Part shown: in pieces, positions 1 to 8,377 of the stretch
Layout of the letters: each line of letters begins with the position of its first letter
Numbering within the stretch: the stretch's first letter is position 1
NCBI GenBank assembly: GCA_965228775.1
Contig: OZ245840.1
Coordinates: forward strand, 5,146,001-5,210,000
Source of the DNA: JANQMY01 sp965228775
GTDB taxonomy: Bacteria; Pseudomonadota; Alphaproteobacteria; JANQMY01
Direction: 5' to 3'
DNA: 64,000 bases
Made by a program: the position numbers and the translations under genes
Notes under the pieces: generated by a model
Seen by the model: the letters and a program-made list of their open reading frames with translations, nothing else
What the model was told of the DNA's origin: nothing
Databases searched by the model: none

Positions 1-2
1 TT

Positions 3-419
3 GATCCGGAGGCAGAAAACAGTGTTGCTTGTGAGATACTCTATTCTCAAAAAATTGCCGGATTTCATTACAGCCAACAGAAATTGACACGCTCTTTGAC
101 AAAACTGCTCAAGACAGCGGCTCGTGAGTCGCAAGCAGACGGGTCGGTGATTCTCACCTGTTTGGTGACTGACGAGCGCCGGGTACATTTCTCGGTTGTT
201 TCGCCTATTGGGTCCTTCAAAGGCATCGGCCAAGAAGAGATCCTGAGGCAGCTAAACGCCGATGATGAGAGCGAAGGTATTTTCGTGACGCCTAACACGC
301 CTTTCTGGCGTGGTGGCGAAGCGGAAGAAGAAGCCGATTTTCGGCTTGAAAACCTTCCGTCTGGCGGTGCACGAGCGACGTTGGTGATTCCAGAGGCACG
401 TGTGGCGTGGCGCGATTAG
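3..419 (+). CDS. C-terminal fragment, possibly histidine-kinase-like ATPase domain
   Basis: This reading frame is open from the first bases of the window to a TAG at 417-419, so the true start lies upstream. About 138 residues are visible. The fragment ends in a glycine-rich turn followed by a strand (SGGARATLVIP), which resembles the last strand of GHKL/HATPase_c domains of sensor kinases. An earlier stretch (VHFSVVSPIGSF) could correspond to the strand and glycine turn near the nucleotide lid. The acidic Asp/Glu-rich middle and the missing classical G-boxes make this a weak match. It could equally be another two-layer domain. It faces the Crp-like gene convergently with about 50 bp between them. 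An internal TTG at 84 is only an artefactual start. Confidence 0.5.
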   Translation, partial: DPEAENSVACEILYSQKIAGFHYSQQKLTRSLTKLLKTAARESQADGSVILTCLVTDERRVHFSVVSPIGSFKGIGQEEILRQLNADDESEGIFVTPNTPFWRGGEAEEEADFRLENLPSGGARATLVIPEARVAWRD

Positions 420-471
420 GCGTTGGTGATACCTGCACGGACCGACGCGTGTTGCAGTCGCGCTGAACGCC

Positions 472-1185
472 TTAATCGTAATTGTCGATCAGATCCGCCA
501 GTCTATCTGGATCATGGATGGTCACTTTGCCGTCAGCATGAGTCACAAGTCCCATCTTTTGCCATTTGTTGAGCATTTTATTGGTGCTCTCTCGAGAGAA
601 GGCGATGGTTTGACCAATTTCATATTGAGACATGGCCATAGAAATTTGAATGCCGTCTTCTGTGCGGACGCCATGAGTTTCCGCCAGCTCGAGAAGAGCT
701 TTAGCCAGTCTTGGTTCCAAGCCTAAAAAAAGGGCGTCAGACAGACTCTCGCTCGTACGCCTCAGCCGGTGGGTCAGGATTTCCATCACCATGATGGAAA
801 CTTCCGGATCTTTCTTTACATATTCGATAAAGGCGCCTGCCCGGATGAAATACAAAGTCGTGTCCGTGCGCGCGACCGCATTGGCTGATCGCGGCAGCTT
901 ATCCAGAACCCCCATCTCGCCGAAAATGTCGCCTGGCCCGTACCGGTTGACGACCATGCCTTTGTCGTTTGGAGAGGCGAGAGTGATTTGTACGACGCCA
1001 TCTTCGATTAGATAGAGACCGTCGCTTTCGTCCCCCGCCTGAAAAACTTCTTTTCTTTCTTTAACATGCCGAATGTGCCCCAACGCAATCAACCGCTCAC
1101 GTTGCTCTTCCGACAACATGTCAGCAAAGACAGGACCACGTGGCCCCGCTATCCCTAAACCCAGCCCCATAGGATCCTCCGCCAC
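472..1185 (-). CDS. Crp/Fnr family transcriptional regulator
   Basis: A 237-residue Crp/Fnr-type regulator with an N-terminal cyclic-nucleotide-binding beta-roll (about residues 20-135), a long dimerisation helix (about 125-150) and a C-terminal winged helix (about 180-235) whose recognition helix contains SRES at 198-201. The phosphate-binding cassette is well kept: FGE at 88-90 followed by PRSA at 98-101, the Arg-Ser pair that contacts cAMP in E. coli CRP. There is no N-terminal cysteine cluster as in FNR. Cyclic nucleotide is therefore a reasonable ligand, and a class III cyclase gene lies about 4 kb away on the same strand. The start has a strong GGAGG upstream. A terminator at 1281-1306 separates it from the peptide gene upstream. 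No target sites were identified. Confidence 0.88.
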   Translation of the reverse strand: MAEDPMGLGLGIAGPRGPVFADMLSEEQRERLIALGHIRHVKERKEVFQAGDESDGLYLIEDGVVQITLASPNDKGMVVNRYGPGDIFGEMGVLDKLPRSANAVARTDTTLYFIRAGAFIEYVKKDPEVSIMVMEILTHRLRRTSESLSDALFLGLEPRLAKALLELAETHGVRTEDGIQISMAMSQYEIGQTIAFSRESTNKMLNKWQKMGLVTHADGKVTIHDPDRLADLIDNYD

Positions 1186-1280
1186 AGGATGACTTCAGAT
1201 ATCATCCCATGATTTGTCGGAAAAGTGAAATGTAGGGGGGAGGTTGGTGGGGCGTGTGGCTATAGGTTGTATCTGAAGGC

Positions 1281-1306
1281 AAAAACCCGCCCCCTTCCGG
1301 AGGCGG
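1281..1306 (-). terminator. Rho-independent terminator after the mini-peptide gene
   Basis: On the minus strand an 8-bp GC stem (CCGCCTCC with GGGGGCGG, one G-T pair) closes a GGAA tetraloop and is followed directly by TTTTT. It lies about 37 bp past the stop of the mini-peptide gene and before the Crp-like gene, so it probably ends the cyclase-FecR-peptide transcription unit. Confidence 0.85.
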
Positions 1307-1342
1307 ATGAGTAAAAACTATTTAGTTTGTGTAATGACTAAA

Positions 1343-1468
1343 TCAAATGCACTGCCAGCCCAATCCCGGTATCCAGATCCAATAGCAAGCTGATGCGTCG
1401 CCTGTTGACAGTACAAGAGTTGTCGTTGCGACGATGGCGGCCGCAACTGTCATGATCGTTTTGTTCAT
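1343..1468 (-). CDS. Secreted 41-residue mini-protein with a Trp-rich two-cysteine tail
   Basis: From the ATG at 1468, with GGGG about 7 bases upstream, the product has 41 residues. Residues 1-27 look like a complete signal peptide: MNK, a hydrophobic core, then DASA as a signal peptidase site. The predicted mature part is only 14 residues, CYWIWIPGLGWQCI, with a cysteine at each end and three tryptophans. A disulfide between Cys28 and Cys40 would close a small ring. ASAC could also be read as a poor lipobox. The gene follows the FecR-barrel gene by 108 bp on the same strand and has its own strong terminator, which argues that it is expressed. A longer in-frame start at 1552 exists but lacks a ribosome site. 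I do not recognise the family. Signalling ligand, pheromone, RiPP-like precursor or envelope peptide are all possible, and none is shown. Confidence 0.6.
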   Translation of the reverse strand: MNKTIMTVAAAIVATTTLVLSTGDASACYWIWIPGLGWQCI

Positions 1469-1576
1469 TTGATTACCCCATTGTGATGTGTACTGATTGT
1501 TGTGGGGAAATCGTACGTCAAGTTTCGCCCCAAATAATATGAGGCGCTTCACTGAGTTGTGGGAAATCGCAAAATG

Positions 1577-4500
1577 CTAGAAACGAATTGTTCCGCTAAC
1601 GGACAGAAGTGTTTCGTCAGTGAACTCAGGATTGCTCGTGTCGTTGAGAAGAGAATTTAGGTCCTGGTACCTGAAATCCGCGCCAAGCAGGTTTTTGACG
1701 CCAATGGATATCTCTCCTCGTCCGGCCCTAAACCTGTGAGTGACCTCCAAATCCAATGTAAAAAAGTCTTCGGTGTTGTCCGAGATCGTGGATAAGGGGC
1801 TTAATTGAAGTTCTTGGCGCACGTATGTGCCTCTGACTTCAAACGAAGTGCCAAAGCTAGAAAAATATGATGCGCTTATCGGTAGAACCAGAGTTTCCAG
1901 TTCCAAAGGAAGGTTTGGAGTGTCTGGCCCAATGAGTAAACCGCCATTCTTAAGACGTTTGTAGTCAGAGCTAACGCTGATCTTTACGTTGTTCTTTGGA
2001 AAGACGGTTATAAGCCCCCCCACATTTAGAAGTTTTGAGGTCGACTCCAATGCGAATGAGTTGGCCAGATCGGAAATGCTGAATGTGGTTTTGCGATGAG
2101 AGGCGCTGAATTGTGCGAGTATGAAATCATTTCCGATGTAGTCGATAGCACCGGCAACCTGCTCGTTCGTTGAGCCGATGCTGTCGTCGAAAAATTGAGC
2201 GAATCCCGCAATCTGAGTTGGCTGCAGAGTCAGCGGCGTGTCTGGATCGGTTCCCGATGCTTGGGTGTATGCGAAGCGCAACGTAAGGTGATCGAAAACC
2301 CTGTGTGAAAAGCCAATTTTTGGTTGCACTTCATCGAAGCTGTTGACCTGTTCATTTAGGTCGTCGTGGGAAAAACCAAGTGTAATTTGCGTGCTCGTGC
2401 TGGGTGTAAAATAAACATAACCATATGCGCTAACAGCACGTCGGTCGATGATCGCCAACGACTCAGTTACACAATCTCCAAGTATTGGTGGGCAGATTCC
2501 GCCGAAGGTATTTGAGATATCGACTCGGCTATCCAGCCTGAGATCATCTTCTTGGTAGTCGACGCCAGCAACTGTTGATAGAAGTTGACCGGAATAGATG
2601 TGCTGCACCTGAGTGCTAAAACCGTCTGTGTTTGTTTCAACATCAGCAGAGACGGATGACGTTTCGGCATTTACATCTACAGAAAAATCCCTATAGCCAA
2701 AGTTGGCGATAACCGTATTAGAACGATTCAGATCTACTCGTCCTCCTACCCTTCCGGAAAATGACTCTATGTTCGAGCGATCGACGGTAGAGAAATTGGT
2801 GGGATCGAAATTCTGTGTGACGTCTCCTTGTTCCGTATTGCGATAACGGAACTCCGCTTGCAGGCGGATCTTTGGCGTCACTTCGCCCTGCACGAAAGCG
2901 GATAGAATGTCGTGGCGCACATCGTTGTTGTCGCGGACACCATCTGTTTCGTAGTGGAATTGGCTCAGGCTATAGCCAAACTTTCCTTGGACGCCGGAAA
3001 GAATAAATTCATTCGCCGCTGTTCCGAAGTTACCCCCGAGGGCGGCCAATGTGAGTCGATGGCCGTTCGTTTCGAATGCCGTCGTATATTCATTGAAGCT
3101 GATGCCGTTGAAACCCGCGCCGCCTAAGAAGGTGAGGTCGGTTTCAGCCAACTGGGGACGAACTGGGTCCAGTGTAATTGGCTGTAGGATCTGTGCCTTA
3201 AATATTTCACTTGCGCGGGCAAAGTCCTGGAATGGCTGGTCAGCAAAAAGGTCCGCCAAAAACCGGTGTCCAGCATGATTGCTAGGAGCCAAGCCAATGG
3301 CTCTCGACGCTTCCGGGATACCAAATTCTTCCAGGCGTAGCGTTCTGTAAATTCCACTCAACACGGATCCGCGTACGGCAAAGTCGCCAGCAAGCGCTTT
3401 ATCCGTTCGATAAACAGATCTGTTGTCGTTAAGCCGAAGGCTTTCGTTGAGGCCCCAAAATGCAATGATCGGCTGGTTTTCGAGGAACAGCTGGTTGGCT
3501 TCAAAGAACCACGGTGTCGGGTCTTGAGGATCACGTTCCTTCGCCAAATCGTATTGAGAAAGGGCCTTTTCGCTGCGGCCTTCTTCGAAATAGGCGCGGC
3601 CAAGATAGCTTCTATACAAACTCACATTCGGATCGAAGACCGTTGCGAATTCGATTTCTTGGCGCCCGCTATCTTCATCGCCACGCCTAATCTTGGCGAG
3701 GCCCAGTCCGAAACGAGGCGCTGGATCATGGCTAGACATTTCGATCGCGGTTTTGAACAAGTCCTCTGCTTCTTTTAAGGAAAGTTCGCTGAGCGCTACA
3801 AAACCAAGGACGGTTGCCGCACGCGCCGCGGTCAGCGGATCATCCAATGCAGCTTGGCCCAGTGTCTTGGCGCTCTTCTTGTCGCCATTGATGAAAGCAA
3901 GTTCGGCGCGCCTTAAGGACAGCAGGGGAGAGGATGGAGTGTCTGCCAGCGCAAACGCGTCCAACTGGATTCTTGCGTTTTCCACATCGCTGTTGGCTTG
4001 CTGCGCGTAGCTCAGCGCGAGGGCAACAAGTTCCGACTGTGGAAACTTGGCCGAGGCCTCTTGCGCGGATTGCAAGACAGCCGTTCTGTCCTGATTGCTT
4101 CGAGCTTGTACGGTGTCGATGATGATTTGCGATGCGATCGTTTCATCAGATTTTGGCTGCTCTCCAATGATGGACCGTGCTTGCTTTAAGTCCCCAGCAG
4201 CTAGGCTGGCCCCCAGAGGTGAGTTCTGATCTGAAATGACTGGGTAGTAGAGCGTCCACTGAACCGCATCGAGTGGGTCGACTAAGCCGCGCCAAAGTTG
4301 GACATCTGCGTTGTCCGTCGGAGAAAGCTTGCGGGGTGCTTCACCGTCAGTGGCGGTGAGAGTTTCTCCCTGTGCCACGTAGAGCTTCGCTTCCGAAAGA
4401 TTATTCTTCGCGCTGACGGTCCCCTCGAAAACTTGAATGAAAGATCTGTCGCCGCTTTCGTCCACATGTAACAGAAATTCGGTTCCCTCAATGCCGCCGC

Positions 4501-4903
4501 TCACATGAGGTGTTTTGACATCCAGCTTTAGCGGCGTACGGCTAAACAGATAAGCTGCACCATTCCAAATCTCCAAAAGCGGTCGGAAAGTCGATTCTGC
4601 AGCATATGAGATTGTGGAAGAGGCAGTCAGACGCGCCATTGTGTGTTCACGGTACAGCCAAATGGCGGTCATACCGTCCGGGCCCGTTCGCACTGATGTG
4701 CCGTTGCAGATGGCAGTGCCAGGAGTTACCGGCCGCCAGTTGTTTGATCCAGTAGGGGGGAGTTCAACGCGCCCCATCACGGCCACAACAGTTCCAGCCG
4801 CGTCTTCTGCGCAGACATCATCGCTGGCGATCGCAATTGCTGACCCGCACACCCAAACCACCAGTGCGAGGAGCAGAGCCATCGGTCGGTATTCGGCCGG
4901 CAT
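1577..4903 (-). CDS. FecR-domain, TPR and outer-membrane beta-barrel protein
   Basis: A 1108-residue exported protein. A signal peptide (about residues 1-27, core LLLALVVWVCG) precedes a FecR domain (about 35-200, with GGIEGTEF and a QVFEGTVSA strand). Helical tetratricopeptide-like repeats follow (about 240-570). The last 500 residues are rich in alternating aromatic/hydrophobic strands and end in Phe (SVSGTIRF), as expected for an outer-membrane barrel recognised by BAM. No TonB box or plug was recognised, so this is not an obvious siderophore receptor. Start: AGAGGG lies just upstream of the ATG. The CHASE2-cyclase gene lies 177 bp upstream on the same strand. FecR-TPR proteins next to CHASE2-cyclases are a recurrent pair in proteobacteria, suggesting that the barrel/FecR protein senses or anchors an envelope signal. 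The ligand is unknown. Confidence 0.8.
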   Translation of the reverse strand: MPAEYRPMALLLALVVWVCGSAIAIASDDVCAEDAAGTVVAVMGRVELPPTGSNNWRPVTPGTAICNGTSVRTGPDGMTAIWLYREHTMARLTASSTISYAAESTFRPLLEIWNGAAYLFSRTPLKLDVKTPHVSGGIEGTEFLLHVDESGDRSFIQVFEGTVSAKNNLSEAKLYVAQGETLTATDGEAPRKLSPTDNADVQLWRGLVDPLDAVQWTLYYPVISDQNSPLGASLAAGDLKQARSIIGEQPKSDETIASQIIIDTVQARSNQDRTAVLQSAQEASAKFPQSELVALALSYAQQANSDVENARIQLDAFALADTPSSPLLSLRRAELAFINGDKKSAKTLGQAALDDPLTAARAATVLGFVALSELSLKEAEDLFKTAIEMSSHDPAPRFGLGLAKIRRGDEDSGRQEIEFATVFDPNVSLYRSYLGRAYFEEGRSEKALSQYDLAKERDPQDPTPWFFEANQLFLENQPIIAFWGLNESLRLNDNRSVYRTDKALAGDFAVRGSVLSGIYRTLRLEEFGIPEASRAIGLAPSNHAGHRFLADLFADQPFQDFARASEIFKAQILQPITLDPVRPQLAETDLTFLGGAGFNGISFNEYTTAFETNGHRLTLAALGGNFGTAANEFILSGVQGKFGYSLSQFHYETDGVRDNNDVRHDILSAFVQGEVTPKIRLQAEFRYRNTEQGDVTQNFDPTNFSTVDRSNIESFSGRVGGRVDLNRSNTVIANFGYRDFSVDVNAETSSVSADVETNTDGFSTQVQHIYSGQLLSTVAGVDYQEDDLRLDSRVDISNTFGGICPPILGDCVTESLAIIDRRAVSAYGYVYFTPSTSTQITLGFSHDDLNEQVNSFDEVQPKIGFSHRVFDHLTLRFAYTQASGTDPDTPLTLQPTQIAGFAQFFDDSIGSTNEQVAGAIDYIGNDFILAQFSASHRKTTFSISDLANSFALESTSKLLNVGGLITVFPKNNVKISVSSDYKRLKNGGLLIGPDTPNLPLELETLVLPISASYFSSFGTSFEVRGTYVRQELQLSPLSTISDNTEDFFTLDLEVTHRFRAGRGEISIGVKNLLGADFRYQDLNSLLNDTSNPEFTDETLLSVSGTIRF

Positions 4904-5080
4904 GAAACCCTCTAGTGCGCATTATCGCTGCGCCACCTTGTTATAATAATAGGGTGTATCCGATGTGCCCTTCGATGCCAAGTTGCTTCATCAGAAATCT
5001 CAGCCAATTCGCTGATAACTCTAGCAAATTTAAAGTTGTAGAAAGTGATTCTGAAACCGGTGCGCGGGAACGAAAAATGG

Positions 5081-7042
5081 TTATGTGCCGTTTTGCGGGA
5101 ATTGTGATAGCTCAACAACTCTAACAGGATCATCTATCCCTTTAAGGTGGTGTTCTCCCAACTCTCTCAACGTAAAATTGGTGAGCGTGTGTTCCAAAGT
5201 TGAGTTCACCAAGATTCGGGTGCCCAGCTCTTTATTCAGCGTCTCAAGTCTTGCAGCACGGATGACGACCAAACCGTGTGCATTGAGCGCCTTACCGTTC
5301 TCGACGCCCATACCTCCGACAGAAAACGGACCATAGTCTACGCCGATCCTGTTTTGGCGAATGATGGGACCATCGGGGCCCTGAACTATGAACGGGATTT
5401 GCGAAAGCTCCAGGATACTGTTGATGGCGGCCCGCCATTTGTCACTGTCTTCCAAAGGCAGGTCCCAGAAGGCAATAAAGCTATCGTCAGCTGGAGCGAT
5501 GATGAGTCCATTGCTTCGCCAAACGATTGGAGAGACGTCAGTCATATACTGATCCAAGCCATCAACGATGGCGCTGCTGTCCACGGCAATCGCAGAGGCG
5601 GTTGTGAAATTTTCTACATCAGCCTTTAGAATTAAGCCCGTAACAGCAATTGGTTTCGAGTCCGGATCTGTCACTAAACCCAGCAGGCGCCGTATTGGAT
5701 CCGGTATTCGGTTTTCTGCCCAACGCCGTATGTTTTCTCTTTGCAGGAAGGAGCCGGTGACCAAGGCGGTTCCGGCCATGGCATAGGTGCTAACAATGGG
5801 GACCCAGATCAATTGCTCTGAAAACAGAGCAAGTGCCGCAACAGACATGATCAACAAGATTATGAAAACGGCCGGAACACCAATGCGCGGTCTTGCCTTC
5901 GTAACAAGCAGGCCAAAAATCAGGCTAAACGCCAAGACAAAGATCGTCAGCGTGAGGGGGGCCGGTCGTGTGAGCGTTTGCTCGCGATAGAGGTTCGAAA
6001 AGGCTGTTGCCGCGATTTCAACGCCGGCAAGGTCGATACCGTTGTCTTGGGAAAAGGCAGTCTGAAAACTATCCGCTTGTTGGTACGTGTCCAAATGGAC
6101 TTGACCAATAAAAACGGTTCGCCCCTCCAAGTTTGGCGCTTGGCCAGATCTCAGCAGTTCGAAGCCATTGAGAACTTCGATGGTTCCTGGCCCGCCAAAA
6201 AAATTTAGGAGATAGCTTTCGTTTGCCCGCAGAAGGGCCAACTTGCGACGCATGTCTTCGTCCGCGGTGGCGGCGAGAAAATCTTCCGTTGCTTGTGAGC
6301 GTTGCCCATCCCTTTGAAGAAGCTCCCGAACCAATTCTTCAATACCTATTGGCGCTGCGGCGGTGAGAAGCTGATCCTTGTACGGCATAAGAAGTGCCAT
6401 TGCCGGTAATGTCGCGTAGCCGCCAAAAGCTTCCAGCTTTGTCCAATATTCCTCTACAAACTCACCTTTTGGCAGTTGGAACGGAGCCCATGCGAATGCA
6501 GCGTCATCTATGAGCCGATTGATGGGTGCCAATTGTGCCTGGACGGTATTGTTCACATCACTGATCACGGAACTGACGCGCCGTAAGATAATCACATTGC
6601 CCGCGTCTCGCATGGCCGCTGCGAGGATCATGTCTTCCTCTGGCGTCCCATCCTTCTCGAAATAGATATCGATAACAATGGCCTGCGCGTTGGAAGCCGC
6701 CAGGATGTCAATGAGTCTGGCGTAGAGGCAGCGGGGCATCGGCCCTGCGAATGGTCTAACGTCATTGCCAATATTGGGGATGCATTCAAACCCGCGCACA
6801 TCAATCTGATCTGGAAGGTTCTTGCCCCTCGATATGTCGTCAATATCTACAATGCCAACTTCAGTTGGCGCGGGTTTTTCTCCCCTCAAAAAAAATAGCC
6901 AGGATAGGCCTGTGCGCTGTTCGCCGGAATGAAAGAAAACGAATGCCGAAAGAAGTCCAGCTACGCAGACAGCTAGAAAGGCAATCGACGGATCACGTGC
7001 AGCCCGCATCCATGTGTGTTGGTCTCTATTGCGAGTTCGCAT
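5081..7042 (-). CDS. CHASE2-domain adenylate/guanylate cyclase
   Basis: A 653-residue inner-membrane sensor cyclase. TM1 is about residues 20-38, a periplasmic CHASE2 domain spans about 45-350, two or three further membrane helices lie at about 364-432, and a cytoplasmic class III cyclase domain spans about 460-650. Both metal-binding aspartates look present (D475 in LKADVENFT and D519 in PADDSFIAFW), as does the conserved arginine (R598 in RAARLE). The usual transition-state Asn two residues before AAR is Ile594 here, so activity may be reduced or changed. The expected product is cAMP or cGMP. It lies 11 bp downstream of the GST gene and 177 bp upstream of the FecR-barrel gene, and a Crp-type protein with an intact nucleotide-binding cassette is close by. 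The start has GGCGGGGAAG immediately upstream. Confidence 0.85.
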   Translation of the reverse strand: MRTRNRDQHTWMRAARDPSIAFLAVCVAGLLSAFVFFHSGEQRTGLSWLFFLRGEKPAPTEVGIVDIDDISRGKNLPDQIDVRGFECIPNIGNDVRPFAGPMPRCLYARLIDILAASNAQAIVIDIYFEKDGTPEEDMILAAAMRDAGNVIILRRVSSVISDVNNTVQAQLAPINRLIDDAAFAWAPFQLPKGEFVEEYWTKLEAFGGYATLPAMALLMPYKDQLLTAAAPIGIEELVRELLQRDGQRSQATEDFLAATADEDMRRKLALLRANESYLLNFFGGPGTIEVLNGFELLRSGQAPNLEGRTVFIGQVHLDTYQQADSFQTAFSQDNGIDLAGVEIAATAFSNLYREQTLTRPAPLTLTIFVLAFSLIFGLLVTKARPRIGVPAVFIILLIMSVAALALFSEQLIWVPIVSTYAMAGTALVTGSFLQRENIRRWAENRIPDPIRRLLGLVTDPDSKPIAVTGLILKADVENFTTASAIAVDSSAIVDGLDQYMTDVSPIVWRSNGLIIAPADDSFIAFWDLPLEDSDKWRAAINSILELSQIPFIVQGPDGPIIRQNRIGVDYGPFSVGGMGVENGKALNAHGLVVIRAARLETLNKELGTRILVNSTLEHTLTNFTLRELGEHHLKGIDDPVRVVELSQFPQNGT

Positions 7043-7053
7043 CTTCCCCGCCG

Positions 7054-7662
7054 TCAGAATGCGTCGAACGTTATGGGAATATGATGTGATTGCTCCGCGA
7101 CGCGGTCAATCCATGTCCTTATATTGCGGAACGGCTCAAGCTCAAATCCACCTTCTTCCGCGACATGTGTATAGGCATAAAGGGCTATGTCGGCGATCGT
7201 ATAGGTATCACCAACGAAAAAATCATTGTCGCCAAGATGGTCTTCCATCACCCCCAAGGCGGCATACCCTTTTTCCTGTAAGGCTGGCACTTCCTGAAAC
7301 CTCGCATCGCCTTCTTTGCAGAACTCGTGAATGAAACGCGAAACCGCGACGTAGGGCTCGTGAGAATACTGTTCAAAGAACATCCATTGCAGCACTTGTG
7401 CGCGTTTGAGTTTGTCTTGCGGTAAGAATGCTGTGCCATCAGCCAAGTAAAACAAGATCGCGTTTGACTCCGCGACAAAGTTTCCGTTGTCCAATTCCAG
7501 AAGAGGAATTCGTCCATTCGGATTCTTGGCCAAGAAGGTGTCCGTGCGTGTTTCTCCTTCGAGAATGTTGAGATTGACCCAATCGAAGGACGTGTTGGTC
7601 TGCTTCAGAAGCAATCTTACCTTGTAGCCGTTGCCAGACGGCAAGAAATCGTAGAGCCGCAT
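7054..7662 (-). CDS. Glutathione S-transferase family protein
   Basis: A 202-residue two-domain GST. The N-terminal thioredoxin fold (about residues 1-76) starts with LYDFLPSGNGYKVRLLL, includes the cis-proline strand NPNGRIPLLEL, and keeps the glutathione gamma-glutamyl contact ES (AESNAI). The all-helical C-terminal domain has the capping motif TYTIADIALYAYTH. The likely catalytic residue is a Ser in the first loop rather than Tyr. Substrate cannot be told from sequence. The gene sits directly upstream of the CHASE2-cyclase gene with an 11-bp gap, so the two are probably cotranscribed. The ATG at 7662 has AGGGGAAAA upstream at rather long spacing. The divergent DUF3833 gene begins 171 bp away, leaving room for two promoters. 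Confidence 0.87.
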   Translation of the reverse strand: MRLYDFLPSGNGYKVRLLLKQTNTSFDWVNLNILEGETRTDTFLAKNPNGRIPLLELDNGNFVAESNAILFYLADGTAFLPQDKLKRAQVLQWMFFEQYSHEPYVAVSRFIHEFCKEGDARFQEVPALQEKGYAALGVMEDHLGDNDFFVGDTYTIADIALYAYTHVAEEGGFELEPFRNIRTWIDRVAEQSHHIPITFDAF

Positions 7663-7833
7663 AGATTGCTTTTCCCCTGATCCAATCCCCGCTAGGCGAG
7701 AAAACGCTTAAAAATCATTGGCTTATGTGAACCGCTGGGGCTGGGTCGGCGTAAAGAATGCAAAGCGTTTGAAGACGCTCCCTAAACCCTGCCGCCCGTC
7801 ACAATCCGGCAGGTTAATGCATAAAGGCTGGCA

Positions 7834-8349
7834 ATGAAAATCGAAGCATTCAATTCAGGAGAACCTGAACTTCTTATTGAAGAATTTTTTGAAGGTCAGG
7901 TTGAAGCTTGGGGCATGTTTGTTGACCGCTTTGGTGAATTACGTCGCCAATTCAAAGTCGATCTAACCGGTAAATGGGACGGCAGCACACTCGCTCTGTC
8001 GGAAGAATTCTTTTACTCCGATGGCGAGACTCAACGGCGTATGTGGCATATCAAAAAGAAAAAGGGCGGCCGGTATGAGGGGCGTGCTGAGGATGTCTTC
8101 GGGATCGCTCATGGCCGTATTGGAGGCAATGCGTTCAATTGGACCTACGATTTGAACCTGCGCATGTTTGGGCGAGATGTGCGGGTCCACGTGGATGATT
8201 GGATGTTCCTGCAGCATGGCGGTGTGTTGATCAATCGGGCGAAGATTTCAAAACTCGGTTTTGAACTCGGCACGCTGGAGATCTTCTTCCGGCACAAAGA
8301 CGCCCCTGCGGTAACGGCGTCAGAACTGAGCGCGCGCTTTGCAGCTTAA
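7834..8349 (+). CDS. DUF3833 family protein
   Basis: A 171-residue protein matching the DUF3833 pattern: an N-terminal stretch with EEFFEGQVEAWGMFVDRFG, a beta-rich core (KVDLTGKWDG, LSEEFFYSDGE, WHIKKKKGGRYEG) and a terminal WMFLQHGGVLINRAKISKLG segment. The fold resembles a lipocalin-like barrel, but that is inference. No signal peptide is visible from this start. DUF3833 genes are often found with ChrR/sigma-E regulon genes (cyclopropane synthase, DUF1365, SDR) in alphaproteobacteria. Here it stands alone, divergent from the GST gene and convergent with the amidohydrolase. Biochemical role unknown. Confidence 0.8.
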   Translation: MKIEAFNSGEPELLIEEFFEGQVEAWGMFVDRFGELRRQFKVDLTGKWDGSTLALSEEFFYSDGETQRRMWHIKKKKGGRYEGRAEDVFGIAHGRIGGNAFNWTYDLNLRMFGRDVRVHVDDWMFLQHGGVLINRAKISKLGFELGTLEIFFRHKDAPAVTASELSARFAA

Positions 8350-8377
8350 CTAGCTTGTTGCTCAGTAAAGTTGATAC

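Noticed and set aside
7677..7710. Second sigma-E-type promoter (TGATCC) before DUF3833
   Set aside because: The bases 18 positions downstream do not resemble a -10 element.
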